Origin: JBEKEX01 sp050013615
Lineage (GTDB): Bacteria; Chloroflexota; Anaerolineae; Anaerolineales; Anaerolineaceae
DNA length: 20,170 nucleotides
Assembly: GCA_050013615.1 (NCBI GenBank)
Contig: JBEKEX010000020.1
Location: 1 to 20,170, forward strand
Direction of reading: 5' to 3'
Shown here: one piece after another, positions 6,445 through 13,387 of the stretch
Layout of the letters: each line of letters opens with the position of its first letter
How positions within the stretch are numbered: the first letter of the stretch is position 1
The notes under the pieces: generated by a model
Database searches by the model: none
The model's input: only the letters and a program-made list of their open reading frames with translations
What the model was told of the DNA's origin: nothing
Made by a program: the position numbers and the translations under genes

Positions 6445-7314
6445 ATGCAGGACAAAAGCATTGTGATCACGGGTGGTACGGATGGCATTGGTAAGGCAAC
6501 TGCGGCTCAATTGGCAGCACAGGGTGGGCATCTGCTGCTAGTTGGGAGAAACCCACAGAAAGGGGAACAAGCGGTATCCGATATTGTGCGGTCAAGCGGT
6601 AACCACGGCGTTACCTATTTTCAAGCCGATTTATCCCTGATGCGTGATGTGCTTCGGCTTGTCACGCACATCTGCCGGACGTTTGACCGGCTCGATGTGT
6701 TAATGCATAGTGCCGGAAAGCTATTCCCAACCCAATGTACCCTAACCAGTGAAGGCGTTGAAATTTCCTTTGCCCTCCAATACCTGGCTCGTTACCTATT
6801 GACCAATAGACTGATCGAGTTGTTGCGGTCCGCACCCACCCCGCAGGTAATTAGCATCGCTGGGGGCGGTAATAGTTCAGGGAAAATAGAATTCGACAAT
6901 CTGAATGGCGAAAAACGGTATACTCGGTTTGGTGCCATAGCAAAAAGCAGTGCAACCAACGACGCACTTGCGCTAGCACAAGCAACCTGTTATCAGGACA
7001 TTACTTTCTACTGCTATGGGCCTGGTCTAGTACGACCGGGAATCGGGCAACGTATGCCGCTGCCCGCCAGATTAGTGATGAACACTTTGGGACGAATCGT
7101 GACACGCTCTCCAGAACAAGCAGCCCACGATATTGTAACCCTGCTTTCCGGTGGTTATCCAGGTGGCTTGTATACCGTTTCACTGAAGCGGAACAATTCA
7201 CCAGTGCCCCTCATTGATGGCACTGTTGGTGCTCAATTATTGGATTATAGTGATCGGCTACTCAGCCATTTGCTCAAGAATGACGATGCTTCGGCTATAT
7301 CGGCTCAACTCTGA
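6445..7314 (+). CDS. SDR-family oxidoreductase-like protein with altered active site
   Basis: A 289-residue classical SDR fold. The cofactor motif TGGTDGIG (9-16), Arg35 (VGRNPQKG, suggesting NADP(H)), ADLS (61-64), an NNAG variant HSAG (88-91) and the YGPGLVRPGI (191-200) loop are present. However, the tetrad Asn position reads ALQYLARYLLT (110-120), the Ser strand reads VISIAGGG (135-142), and only Lys167 remains of YxxxK (RFGAIAK, 161-167, with Phe162 or Gly163 where Tyr is expected). Activity as a standard dehydrogenase is therefore uncertain. Start ATG has GGAG six bases upstream. It is divergent from, and very likely repressed by, the TetR protein. The pair appears less GC-rich than the flanking genes, which may indicate transfer. 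Confidence 0.85.
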   Translation: MQDKSIVITGGTDGIGKATAAQLAAQGGHLLLVGRNPQKGEQAVSDIVRSSGNHGVTYFQADLSLMRDVLRLVTHICRTFDRLDVLMHSAGKLFPTQCTLTSEGVEISFALQYLARYLLTNRLIELLRSAPTPQVISIAGGGNSSGKIEFDNLNGEKRYTRFGAIAKSSATNDALALAQATCYQDITFYCYGPGLVRPGIGQRMPLPARLVMNTLGRIVTRSPEQAAHDIVTLLSGGYPGGLYTVSLKRNNSPVPLIDGTVGAQLLDYSDRLLSHLLKNDDASAISAQL

Positions 7315-7828
7315 TCGTGACTTAGAACGAGGAAATTTTGTTATCCAAGTCTTCATGGTCCCCTGATAACCGCACATTAGCCTTCGTCTCGTTCCGGCTC
7401 AAGCAATAGCCCATTGATGTCCTTGCTGCCATCGCCCGTCGGGAATGTTCTTTTAAGAGCCTTCAGTAGCAAAATGCATTTTCGCGAGATTCCTGATTTC
7501 CTGACCTCCCGGCAGAGCCGGCAAACGCCCTATCGGGTACACTTCCAAGCCCTTCCATCCTTTCCGACACAACCAGGAAAGGCCATTTTGGTTTAATCGT
7601 GCATCGACCATCTTTGCCAGCATTATCTCGCTTAATAGCACGATTTACAAAACAATTCAAAAAGGCTGGCTAATCGCCAGCCTTATGTTGATCATTCGGG
7701 GGAATTATGTGAATACCTGTAGTCTGTTTTGTAGGCTCCCTCGTTTAGGTCTCTCAAAGATATACTTTATTATCTTTTCATACCAAATCGACAAGTCGAG
7801 AGGGAAGATATGCTCCCCTTGGTCGAGT
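7315..7828. other. Gene-free stretch between SDR gene and ssb
   Basis: No convincing gene. Short frames on both strands (for example 7414-7596 plus and 7453-7641 minus) lack ribosome sites and known motifs; a decayed gene on the minus strand is possible but not demonstrable. It contains a weak hairpin CCTTTCC/GGAAAGG (7559-7582), which might end SDR transcription, the palindrome AAAATGCATTTT, and the ssb-side terminator at 7659-7684. Confidence 0.5.
7659..7684 (-). terminator. Intrinsic terminator downstream of ssb
   Basis: Perfect 9-bp stem AAGGCTGGC (7662-7670) / GCCAGCCTT (7676-7684), loop TAATC; read on the minus strand it is followed by TTTTT. It lies 145 bp after the ssb stop, giving ssb a long 3' UTR. 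Confidence 0.8.
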
Positions 7829-8224
7829 TTATTCCTCCGCTGGAATTTCCTCTTCGCCAACCTCTGGCGTCCCGACGACTCCATCCCCTTTTTCTTCCTT
7901 GCGGTCCAGCATTTGCATCTGGCTGGCAACCACCTTGGTGACATAACGTGTCTCGCCTTCGACCTCATAGTGGCTGGTACGCAGGCTTCCCTCTAAAAAT
8001 ACAAGTCGGCCTTTATGCAGGAAATTCTGGCAAATCTCTCCCAGCTTTCCCCAGGCTTCCACATTGAACCAATCTGTCGCCTTCTTCATCTCCCCATCAC
8101 TGCCTTTCCAATTTCGATCAACTGCAACGCTAAAACCACAAACTTTATTCCCTTTGGGGGTAAGGCGTGTTTCCGGGTCTTTGCCAAGCCGCCCGATTAG
8201 TTGTACACGATTGAATGCTGGCAT
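7829..8224 (-). CDS. ssb: Single-stranded DNA-binding protein
   Basis: A 131-residue SSB with one OB fold over residues about 1-108: 'NRVQLIGRLGKDPETRLTPK' at 5-24, 'GFSVAVDRNW' at 30-39, 'DWFNVEAWGKLGEICQNFL' around 51-69 and 'KGRLVFLEGSLRTSHYE' after it are family signatures, including the stacking aromatics. It coats single-stranded DNA in replication, repair and recombination. The tail is acidic but ends EEEIPAEE rather than the canonical DDDIPF-type tip that recruits partner proteins; the terminal Phe is absent. Start ATG has AAGGAG about 7 nt upstream. It is divergent from the dGK-type kinase with overlapping promoters. It could be a second, specialised SSB rather than the main replicative one. 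Confidence 0.93.
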   Translation of the reverse strand: MPAFNRVQLIGRLGKDPETRLTPKGNKVCGFSVAVDRNWKGSDGEMKKATDWFNVEAWGKLGEICQNFLHKGRLVFLEGSLRTSHYEVEGETRYVTKVVASQMQMLDRKEEKGDGVVGTPEVGEEEIPAEE

Positions 8225-8259
8225 CTTCTCTCTCCTTAATGCAACCGCACATCATTATG

Positions 8260-8269
8260 TGGTATATTA
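8260..8269. promoter_or_regulatory. Overlapping divergent -10 elements (ssb / deoxynucleoside kinase)
   Basis: Plus strand: extended -10 TGGTATATT (8260-8268) for the kinase gene. Minus strand: TAATAT (8269-8264) for ssb. Neither has a clear -35. The overlap implies mutually exclusive initiation. Confidence 0.4.
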
Positions 8270-8332
8270 AATCAAGTTTAGACCCAAACCCGCCCCTGTC
8301 AAGCAAAATGGGGATGAAATTTTGGAGCCATC

Positions 8333-8980
8333 ATGTACTTTGCAATAGAAGGCGTCATTGGGGTGGGCAAGACTACCCTGGCTCGCCAATTGCAGCCCAG
8401 CTTCGACGCCGACTTGCAGCTCGAAGTCTTCGAGGAAAACCCCTTTCTGAGCGATTTTTATTCAGACCGCGCCCGTTACGCTTTCCAAACCCAAATATTT
8501 TTCCTGCTCAGCCGTTATCAGCAGCAGCGCCGCAACATACCACAGCTCCTGGCCGAAGGCCACAGCGTCATCAGCGATTACACGTTCGAAAAGGATTCGC
8601 TGTTCGCCTCCATCAACATCCAGGGCGACGAACTGGAAATGTATTACCGGGTGCACGAGGCTCTGGCGGAAAAGATCCCTGCCCCTGATCTGATCGTCTA
8701 CCTCCGCGCCTCTACGGATGTTTTGATGCAGCGCATTGCCTCACGCGACCGGCCTTACGAGCGCCAGATGGAACGCAATTACATCCACACCTTGAATCTG
8801 GCCTATGACGATTTTTTCAAATCCCAGTGGGCAACACCCGTCTTGACCATCGAGACCGACCATTTGAATTACGTCCAGCGCCCCGAAGACCTTCACCAGG
8901 TGGAAGACTTGATCCGCCATGCGCTGCAAAACCCGCCGCTCCAACCGCTGCTACCGTTGACTTCAGAGGGGCAGGTCTAG
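8333..8980 (+). CDS. Deoxynucleoside kinase, deoxyguanosine kinase (Dgk)-like
   Basis: A 215-residue kinase of the dNK/TK2-like family, which phosphorylates a deoxynucleoside to dNMP for salvage. The P-loop is GVIGVGKTT (7-15), substrate-binding Glu34/Glu35 are in VFEENPFL, and lid arginines are at 134, 138 and 140 (RIASRDR). In place of the common DRS motif it has SDYTFEKDSLFA (81-92), matching the ADY-type motif of Bacillus Dgk rather than Dck, so a purine (dG) preference is likely; this is inferred. Start has GGAG five bases upstream. The nucleotidyltransferase gene follows after 30 bp, probably in the same operon. A second, DRS-type paralogue lies at 10859-11521. Confidence 0.9.
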   Translation: MYFAIEGVIGVGKTTLARQLQPSFDADLQLEVFEENPFLSDFYSDRARYAFQTQIFFLLSRYQQQRRNIPQLLAEGHSVISDYTFEKDSLFASINIQGDELEMYYRVHEALAEKIPAPDLIVYLRASTDVLMQRIASRDRPYERQMERNYIHTLNLAYDDFFKSQWATPVLTIETDHLNYVQRPEDLHQVEDLIRHALQNPPLQPLLPLTSEGQV

Positions 8981-9010
8981 ACCAGTTTCCGTCTGGCTAC
9001 TAGGAGAACC

Positions 9011-10015
9011 ATGCGCGTTACCCGTGATACTTTGATGAAGATCGCCCGCAACACTGCCAGCCAATACAGCGCCAATGATCGCTCGCTGGTATGCATCTAC
9101 CTGTCAGGGTCCCTGCTTTCGGAGACGCCGTTGTTGGGCGGGACGGCCGACATTGATCTCATCTGCGTGCATAACCAGGAACCCCGCAGTCGCCGCGAGA
9201 TGGTGCGCCTGACCGACGACATTCATCTCGACGTTGCCCATTTGCCGCTCAGCATTTATCACCAACCCCGTCATTTACGATTGAATCCCTGGGTCGGGTC
9301 ATACCTGATTGCCGACCCCATCATGCTGTACGATACCCGCCACTGGTTCGAGTTCACACAAGCCAGCGTGGCGGCGCAATTTAACCAATCCGAAAATGTG
9401 CTGGGGCGCGTGCGTCCCCTGGCAGAAACCGCTCGCCAGGATTGGCTTCAGCTTTCCTCCAGTGTCGAGCCCACCACGCCACAGCGTCTGCTCACGTATC
9501 TCCATGCACTCGAAAGTGCCAGCAATGCCATCGCTTGTTTGCACGGCACACCGCTCACCGAGCGGCGCTTCTGGACGGAATTTCCCCGCAGGGCCGAAGC
9601 GCTGGACCGCCCGGGACTGATTGCCCACCTGGCAGGACTGGTGATGACCCGCCCCGTCAGCGACGAAGACTGGAATGCCTGGCTTATCGATTGGGAAAAC
9701 GCTTTTGGCACCGTGGGGACTCAGTCCAATGTCCCGGTCAAGCTGTCGCCCTGCCGCCTGGCATACTACAAAAACGCCATCGATGTTTTTCGCACCGATC
9801 TTCCGCTGGCCGCGTTATGGATGCTGTTGCGCACTTGGACTTTGGCAGCGAGCTGTTTGCGATCCAACAGTCCGGCCATGCACGCCTGGCAAGTTTTCTG
9901 CCAATCGCTGGCCCTGGACCAGACCGGTTTTTCAGACCGGCTGACCGGACTGGACGTGTTCCTGGATAACGTCGAAGAAACCATCGACCAGTACGCCCGG
10001 CAAAACGGCATCTGA
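9011..10015 (+). CDS. Minimal nucleotidyltransferase-fold protein with helical C-terminal domain
   Basis: A 334-residue protein. Residues 1-110 have the polymerase-beta-like nucleotidyltransferase core: GS at 33-34 (YLSGSLL), Asp47-x-Asp49 (TADIDLICVH) and Asp74 (IHLDVAHLPL), the complete metal triad, so it is probably active. Residues about 115-334 are largely helical with many Trp and Leu and resemble the C-terminal domains of aminoglycoside-adenylyltransferase-like proteins; no clear HEPN RxxxxH motif was found. It presumably transfers a nucleoside monophosphate to an unknown small molecule, protein or RNA. AGGAG four bases before ATG fixes the start. It follows the dGK-like gene by 30 bp and is followed by the DnaA-box region. 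Confidence 0.8.
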   Translation: MRVTRDTLMKIARNTASQYSANDRSLVCIYLSGSLLSETPLLGGTADIDLICVHNQEPRSRREMVRLTDDIHLDVAHLPLSIYHQPRHLRLNPWVGSYLIADPIMLYDTRHWFEFTQASVAAQFNQSENVLGRVRPLAETARQDWLQLSSSVEPTTPQRLLTYLHALESASNAIACLHGTPLTERRFWTEFPRRAEALDRPGLIAHLAGLVMTRPVSDEDWNAWLIDWENAFGTVGTQSNVPVKLSPCRLAYYKNAIDVFRTDLPLAALWMLLRTWTLAASCLRSNSPAMHAWQVFCQSLALDQTGFSDRLTGLDVFLDNVEETIDQYARQNGI

Positions 10016-10030
10016 CCTTATCCCAAGGGC

Positions 10031-10367
10031 TGTGGATAACTCGCCAAAAACTGTGGATAAGTCCATTAAGTTGTGGACAAATGTTCTCTTTCCTAGATAA
10101 AATTGGAAAAACTCATAGCAAGCAATAGCTATGAATAAGGTTTACAGCTTGGATTCACCCAGCCGATCAGTGATAATGAGTATTCGAAAAAAACAACCTT
10201 TTTATCCACTGCCCCTTGTTGATAAAACATGCGGCCTAAACCACCATATATCCATTCACCGATCAAGCTATCCCCACTGCTGGTGGTTTCAGCATACTCT
10301 CACCCGATTTATCCACAGTATCCCCCGCACTACTAAGACGACTATAGATTAATCAATTAATATAATG
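10031..10367. other. DnaA-box cluster with AT-rich element: candidate oriC
   Basis: Within a 529-bp gene-free stretch (10016-10544) there are three same-direction boxes, TGTGGATAA (10031-10039), TGTGGATAA (10052-10060) and TGTGGACAA (10072-10080), starting 21 and 20 bp apart, that is two helical turns. Farther on are TTATCCACT (10202-10210), TGTTGATAA (10217-10225) and the perfect TTATCCACA (10309-10317). An AT-rich block (10341-10367, around ATTAATCAATTAATATAAT) could be the unwinding element. Inverted repeats CATAGC/GCTATG (10114-10133) and AAACCACC/GGTGGTTT (10238-10289) lie between. No dnaA or dnaN is in the window. Alternatives are a DnaA titration site or DnaA control of spoVS. Confidence 0.65.
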
Positions 10368-10423
10368 AGTAAGAGGGGTGTTTTTACGGTATCAGGTGGA
10401 AGTTCCAATGATGAAACGATGAC

Positions 10424-10452
10424 TTGAATATCATGCGTAAATCTTGTACAAT
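10424..10452 (+). promoter_or_regulatory. Promoter of spoVS
   Basis: -35 TTGAAT (10424-10429), 17-bp spacer and -10 TACAAT (10447-10452). The predicted start near 10459 leaves an 86-nt leader that includes a small dyad CCAAT-N5-ATTGG (10508-10522). Confidence 0.6.
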
Positions 10453-10544
10453 TTAGACAGGATTGTTTCACAATTGATGAATTTGCCCCCTTTATTTTAT
10501 TTGCTTGCCAATGATCAATTGGACTCGAAAAGGGAGAAAAAGCA

Positions 10545-10805
10545 ATGGACATCATCAAAGTCAAAGCAACTTCACGAACCGCTGCCGTAGCGGGGGCAAT
10601 TGCTGGGGTTATGCGCGAGAACAAACACGCAGAAGTCCAGGCCATTGGTGCCGGCGCTGTCAATCAGGCTGTAAAGGCGCTGGTCCTTGCAAAGGGCTAT
10701 CTGGCTGAAGATGGCATCAATGTGGTATGCATCCCAGAATTTGTAGACGTGGAGATCGATACCAAAATACGAACGGCCATTAAATTGGTCGTAGAGCCAC
10801 GATGA
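10545..10805 (+). CDS. spoVS: Stage V sporulation protein S family protein
   Basis: An 86-residue protein covering the full SpoVS family length: 'DIIKVKATSRTAAVAGAIAG' (2-21), the helix with NKHAEVQAIGAGAVNQAVKAL (26-46), and the C-terminal 'IDTKIRTAIKLVVEP' strand. SpoVS proteins have an Alba-like fold and are thought to bind nucleic acid; in Bacillus the gene affects septation and sporulation, but the family is common in non-sporulating Chloroflexota and Deinococcus-Thermus. No other sporulation gene is seen here, so a chromosome or RNA-binding regulatory role is more likely. Start has GGGAG about 8 nt upstream, and a good promoter lies 93 bp upstream. It sits between the DnaA-box cluster and the convergent dCK-like gene. 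Confidence 0.93.
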   Translation: MDIIKVKATSRTAAVAGAIAGVMRENKHAEVQAIGAGAVNQAVKALVLAKGYLAEDGINVVCIPEFVDVEIDTKIRTAIKLVVEPR

Positions 10806-10830
10806 GTTTTAATCGGCATGGTTCAAGCTT

Positions 10831-10858
10831 CTGGATAAAGTAGGACTTGCTTTACCAG
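10831..10858. terminator. Possible shared hairpin between convergent spoVS and dNK genes
   Basis: CTGG-a-TAAAG (10831-10840) pairs with CTTTA-CCAG (10850-10858) around a 9-nt loop, a 9-bp stem with one bulge. No T-run follows in either direction, so termination is uncertain. Confidence 0.35.
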
Positions 10859-11521
10859 TCAGCTTGGCGTTCCGTTGACTTCTTCGGGGGCAAAAACGAC
10901 TTCCTCTTTGCCGGTCAGCTTTTCCTGTACCTTGGTCAGAATGAGATTCAGGTGATGTGAGTGCGCCACGTAGTCCAGATCGTCGGCAGGTACACTCAGC
11001 ACCGGACAAAGGGTGAAGTTATCGATCCACTGGTCGTAAAGCTGGTTGAGCTGCTCAAGGTAGTCGGCGGCGATGGTTTGCTCGTAATCACGGTTGCGCA
11101 AGGCAATTCGCTCTTTTAGTGTTTCAACCGAAGCTTTTAAATAGATCACCAGGTCAGGCGGCGGCAGGAAGCCGATCACCGTCTGGTACAGAGTATAGTA
11201 AGTCTCATAATCCCGGGCATTGAAAGAACCTTGCAAAAATAAGTTACGGGCAAAAATCTCTGCATCTTCATAGATACTGCGGTCCTGGATGACGGAGCCA
11301 GGGAAACGCAATAATTCCTGATGAATACGCAATCGATGGGTGAGAAAGAAGGTCTGCGATTGAAAACTCCAGGCCTTCATATCACGATAGAAATCTGCCA
11401 GATAAGGGTTGGTGGCGACCGGTTCGAAGAATGGTTCCCATTCGAGACGTTGGCAAAGCAGTTGCACTAAAGTAGATTTTCCCACCCCGATATTCCCAGC
11501 AACTGCAATAAACTTTTTCAT
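10859..11521 (-). CDS. Deoxynucleoside kinase, dCK/dAK-like
   Basis: A 220-residue deoxynucleoside kinase. The P-loop is GNIGVGKST (9-17), the substrate loop ATNPYLADFY (36-45), the DRS motif is intact in IQDRSIYEDAEIFA (78-91), and the lid is KERIALRNRDYE. This matches the Bacillus Dck arrangement (QDRSIYEDxxIFA), so deoxycytidine/deoxyadenosine specificity is inferred, complementing the Dgk-like enzyme at 8333. I use the ATG at 11521 because GAGG sits five bases upstream and the protein then starts directly at the first beta strand (MKKFIAVAG); the ATG at 11539 only adds MSYEVI. It is convergent with spoVS and divergent from the TPR gene. Confidence 0.92.
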   Translation of the reverse strand: MKKFIAVAGNIGVGKSTLVQLLCQRLEWEPFFEPVATNPYLADFYRDMKAWSFQSQTFFLTHRLRIHQELLRFPGSVIQDRSIYEDAEIFARNLFLQGSFNARDYETYYTLYQTVIGFLPPPDLVIYLKASVETLKERIALRNRDYEQTIAADYLEQLNQLYDQWIDNFTLCPVLSVPADDLDYVAHSHHLNLILTKVQEKLTGKEEVVFAPEEVNGTPS

Positions 11522-11609
11522 GATTACCTCATAGGACATGTCGTTAATCAGATTATATCATCCCCGTCGCAAGGGGCATGTCAACTGCACGACCTGGGGT
11601 TTGTTTGGC

Positions 11610-11638
11610 TTGCCGTCTTTTTCTGCCTGTGCTAGACT
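11610..11638 (+). promoter_or_regulatory. Promoter of the TPR gene, predicting a leaderless mRNA
   Basis: -35 TTGCCG (11610-11615), 17-bp spacer, -10 TAGACT (11633-11638). A start about 7 nt downstream falls on or beside the ATG at 11645, and no Shine-Dalgarno precedes that ATG. Confidence 0.55.
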
Positions 11639-11644
11639 CAACAT

Positions 11645-13381
11645 ATGAGTGTCGAAGAGAGCATGTTTAAAGAAGCCATGGCCGCCATCGAAGCCGGCGA
11701 AAACAGTCGTGCCCGCGACCTGCTCACCCGTCTGCTCAAAGATAACCCCAATAATGCGCAATACTGGCTGTGGATGAGCGCTGTGGTGGAAACGCGCAAG
11801 GAATGCATCTACAGTCTTAAGGAAGCATTGCGGTTGGATCCGCAAAATATTGCGGCCAAACGCGGCCTGATGATTTACGGTGAGATCGAGCCCGATCCCA
11901 GCCTGGCGTTGCCATATAAATACCAGAAACACGATTGGGAAACAGAATTACGCAAGGCTCAAACTTCCGCCTCTGCAGGGCAATCCCCTTTGACGCGTGG
12001 CCTGGTCTATGGTGGTTTGATCTTGTTGGTGGCAGCTGCCGGGGTTGCGGCATTATGGTATTTCCATATTTTCTCCCCTCCATCGGTCAACCAGTTCATT
12101 GTGAACATCAATCGTTCCACCGCCACAGCTTCGGCCACGCCTTCGATCAACCCGCGCACACCTACAGCCACCCCTCCGGGTCCGACGCCGCTTTGGATGA
12201 TGTTGTCGGCTACCTATACTCCGACGCCCTTGTTCCTTGTAACTCCCCATGTTGCTGAGGCCTACACGCTGGGGATGGAAGCTTTCCAAAAACAGGATTG
12301 GGACCAGGCGATCCAATATCTTCAACAGGCGCTGGAAACGGAATATGAAGCAGATGATATCCGCTATTACATCGGTGAAGCTTATCGGCTAAAAGGCGAC
12401 TATCCTGATGCGGTCAGCACCTTCAATACACTCATCAAACACAACTCGTCTTTTGCGCCGGCTTACCTGGGACGGGCGCGAGCGGAATATTATGGAGACT
12501 CTACGCGCTGGCGGGATGCCGTCAATGATTTGAAAGAAGCAATCCGCTTCGACCCCAATCTGGGCGAAGCTTATCTGGAAATAGCCAATATCCTCGATCA
12601 TCAAGGAGATGGCACAGGAGCGGCGGGGTATCTGCAGACTGTTGCGACACTAACACCCAATTCATCCCTCTTCTATTATTACCGCGCCTGGGCAGAATTT
12701 TTGACCGATGATTATGATATTGCTTTGCAGGATGCTTTGAAGGCCAATGCTTTGGACAGCACCATCGTGGACGTTTATCTGCTGCAGGGAAAAATTTGGC
12801 AGGCGACGGGTGATTTCCAATCTTCCATCAAGCCCTTGAATACTTATGTCACCTATAATAACAGTGACTATGAAGGATTCTTATACTTGGGAGAAGGATA
12901 TTACGCTATCAATGATTATGTGGATGCCATCCAAGCGTTAAGCCAGGCATTGGTTCTTAATAGCAATTTGTTCGACGCTTACGAAGAGCGCGCTTTTAGC
13001 TATTTGAAGACTGGAGATGCCCAGAGTGCGCTAACTGATTTCACCTCTGCCAGTGCAATCAATCCCAAGTCGTTCGATGCTACCCTGGGGCGCGGCCAGG
13101 CACTGATGGCATTGCAACAATATCGCCAGGCTTACGTCCAGTTCAATATTGCCGATGCATACGACCAAACCGATGCTGAAAGTGCCCGTTTATATTATTG
13201 GCGTGCCCTATCGCTGGAAGGATTCGGCGATACCCACGATGCGATCAAAGATTGGAATGCGCTTCTGGCACTGCCGGCCGATGCTGTGCCCAGCGATATG
13301 TCGCAGGAGGCGAGCCAACATCTGGCGACTTTGGGCTCCTCCACGCCTTTTCTCAGCTTGACCGTTACTGCTACTCCTTAG
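11645..13381 (+). CDS. TPR-repeat membrane protein
   Basis: A 578-residue protein with three parts. Residues 1-105 are a cytoplasmic helical region with a TPR-like pair (MFKEAMAAIEAGENSRARDL at 7-26; SLKEALRLDPQNIAAKRG at 57-74). Residues about 119-141 form one TM span (LVYGGLILLVAAAGVAALWYF), followed by a Ser/Thr/Pro linker (159-200, with TPTATPPGPTP). From about 205 to 565 there are roughly nine extracytoplasmic TPRs, with repeated G-x3-Y and A-L-x-L-(D/N)-P features. TPR domains bind other proteins; a scaffold for the PBP-like protein encoded 6 bp downstream is the natural inference. Its own promoter predicts a leaderless message beginning at the ATG. The partner is not shown by sequence. 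Confidence 0.85.
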   Translation: MSVEESMFKEAMAAIEAGENSRARDLLTRLLKDNPNNAQYWLWMSAVVETRKECIYSLKEALRLDPQNIAAKRGLMIYGEIEPDPSLALPYKYQKHDWETELRKAQTSASAGQSPLTRGLVYGGLILLVAAAGVAALWYFHIFSPPSVNQFIVNINRSTATASATPSINPRTPTATPPGPTPLWMMLSATYTPTPLFLVTPHVAEAYTLGMEAFQKQDWDQAIQYLQQALETEYEADDIRYYIGEAYRLKGDYPDAVSTFNTLIKHNSSFAPAYLGRARAEYYGDSTRWRDAVNDLKEAIRFDPNLGEAYLEIANILDHQGDGTGAAGYLQTVATLTPNSSLFYYYRAWAEFLTDDYDIALQDALKANALDSTIVDVYLLQGKIWQATGDFQSSIKPLNTYVTYNNSDYEGFLYLGEGYYAINDYVDAIQALSQALVLNSNLFDAYEERAFSYLKTGDAQSALTDFTSASAINPKSFDATLGRGQALMALQQYRQAYVQFNIADAYDQTDAESARLYYWRALSLEGFGDTHDAIKDWNALLALPADAVPSDMSQEASQHLATLGSSTPFLSLTVTATP

Positions 13382-13387
13382 AATATC

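Noticed and set aside
7414..7660. Short frames that might be a decayed gene
   Set aside because: No ribosome site, no motif, and no consistent frame continuation that I can recognise.
7705..7828. Minus-strand frame continuing past the ssb stop with a protein-like end (IWYEKIIKYIFERPKRG)
   Set aside because: It has no credible start codon with a ribosome site after ssb; the only upstream ATG is inside ssb in another frame. Probably chance in AT-rich 3' UTR.
10131..10352. 73-codon plus-strand frame in the DnaA-box region
   Set aside because: No ribosome site, odd composition, and it spans inverted repeats and DnaA boxes.
11522..11539. Upstream ATG of the dCK-like kinase
   Set aside because: It adds only six residues, and the GAGG ribosome site serves the ATG at 11521.
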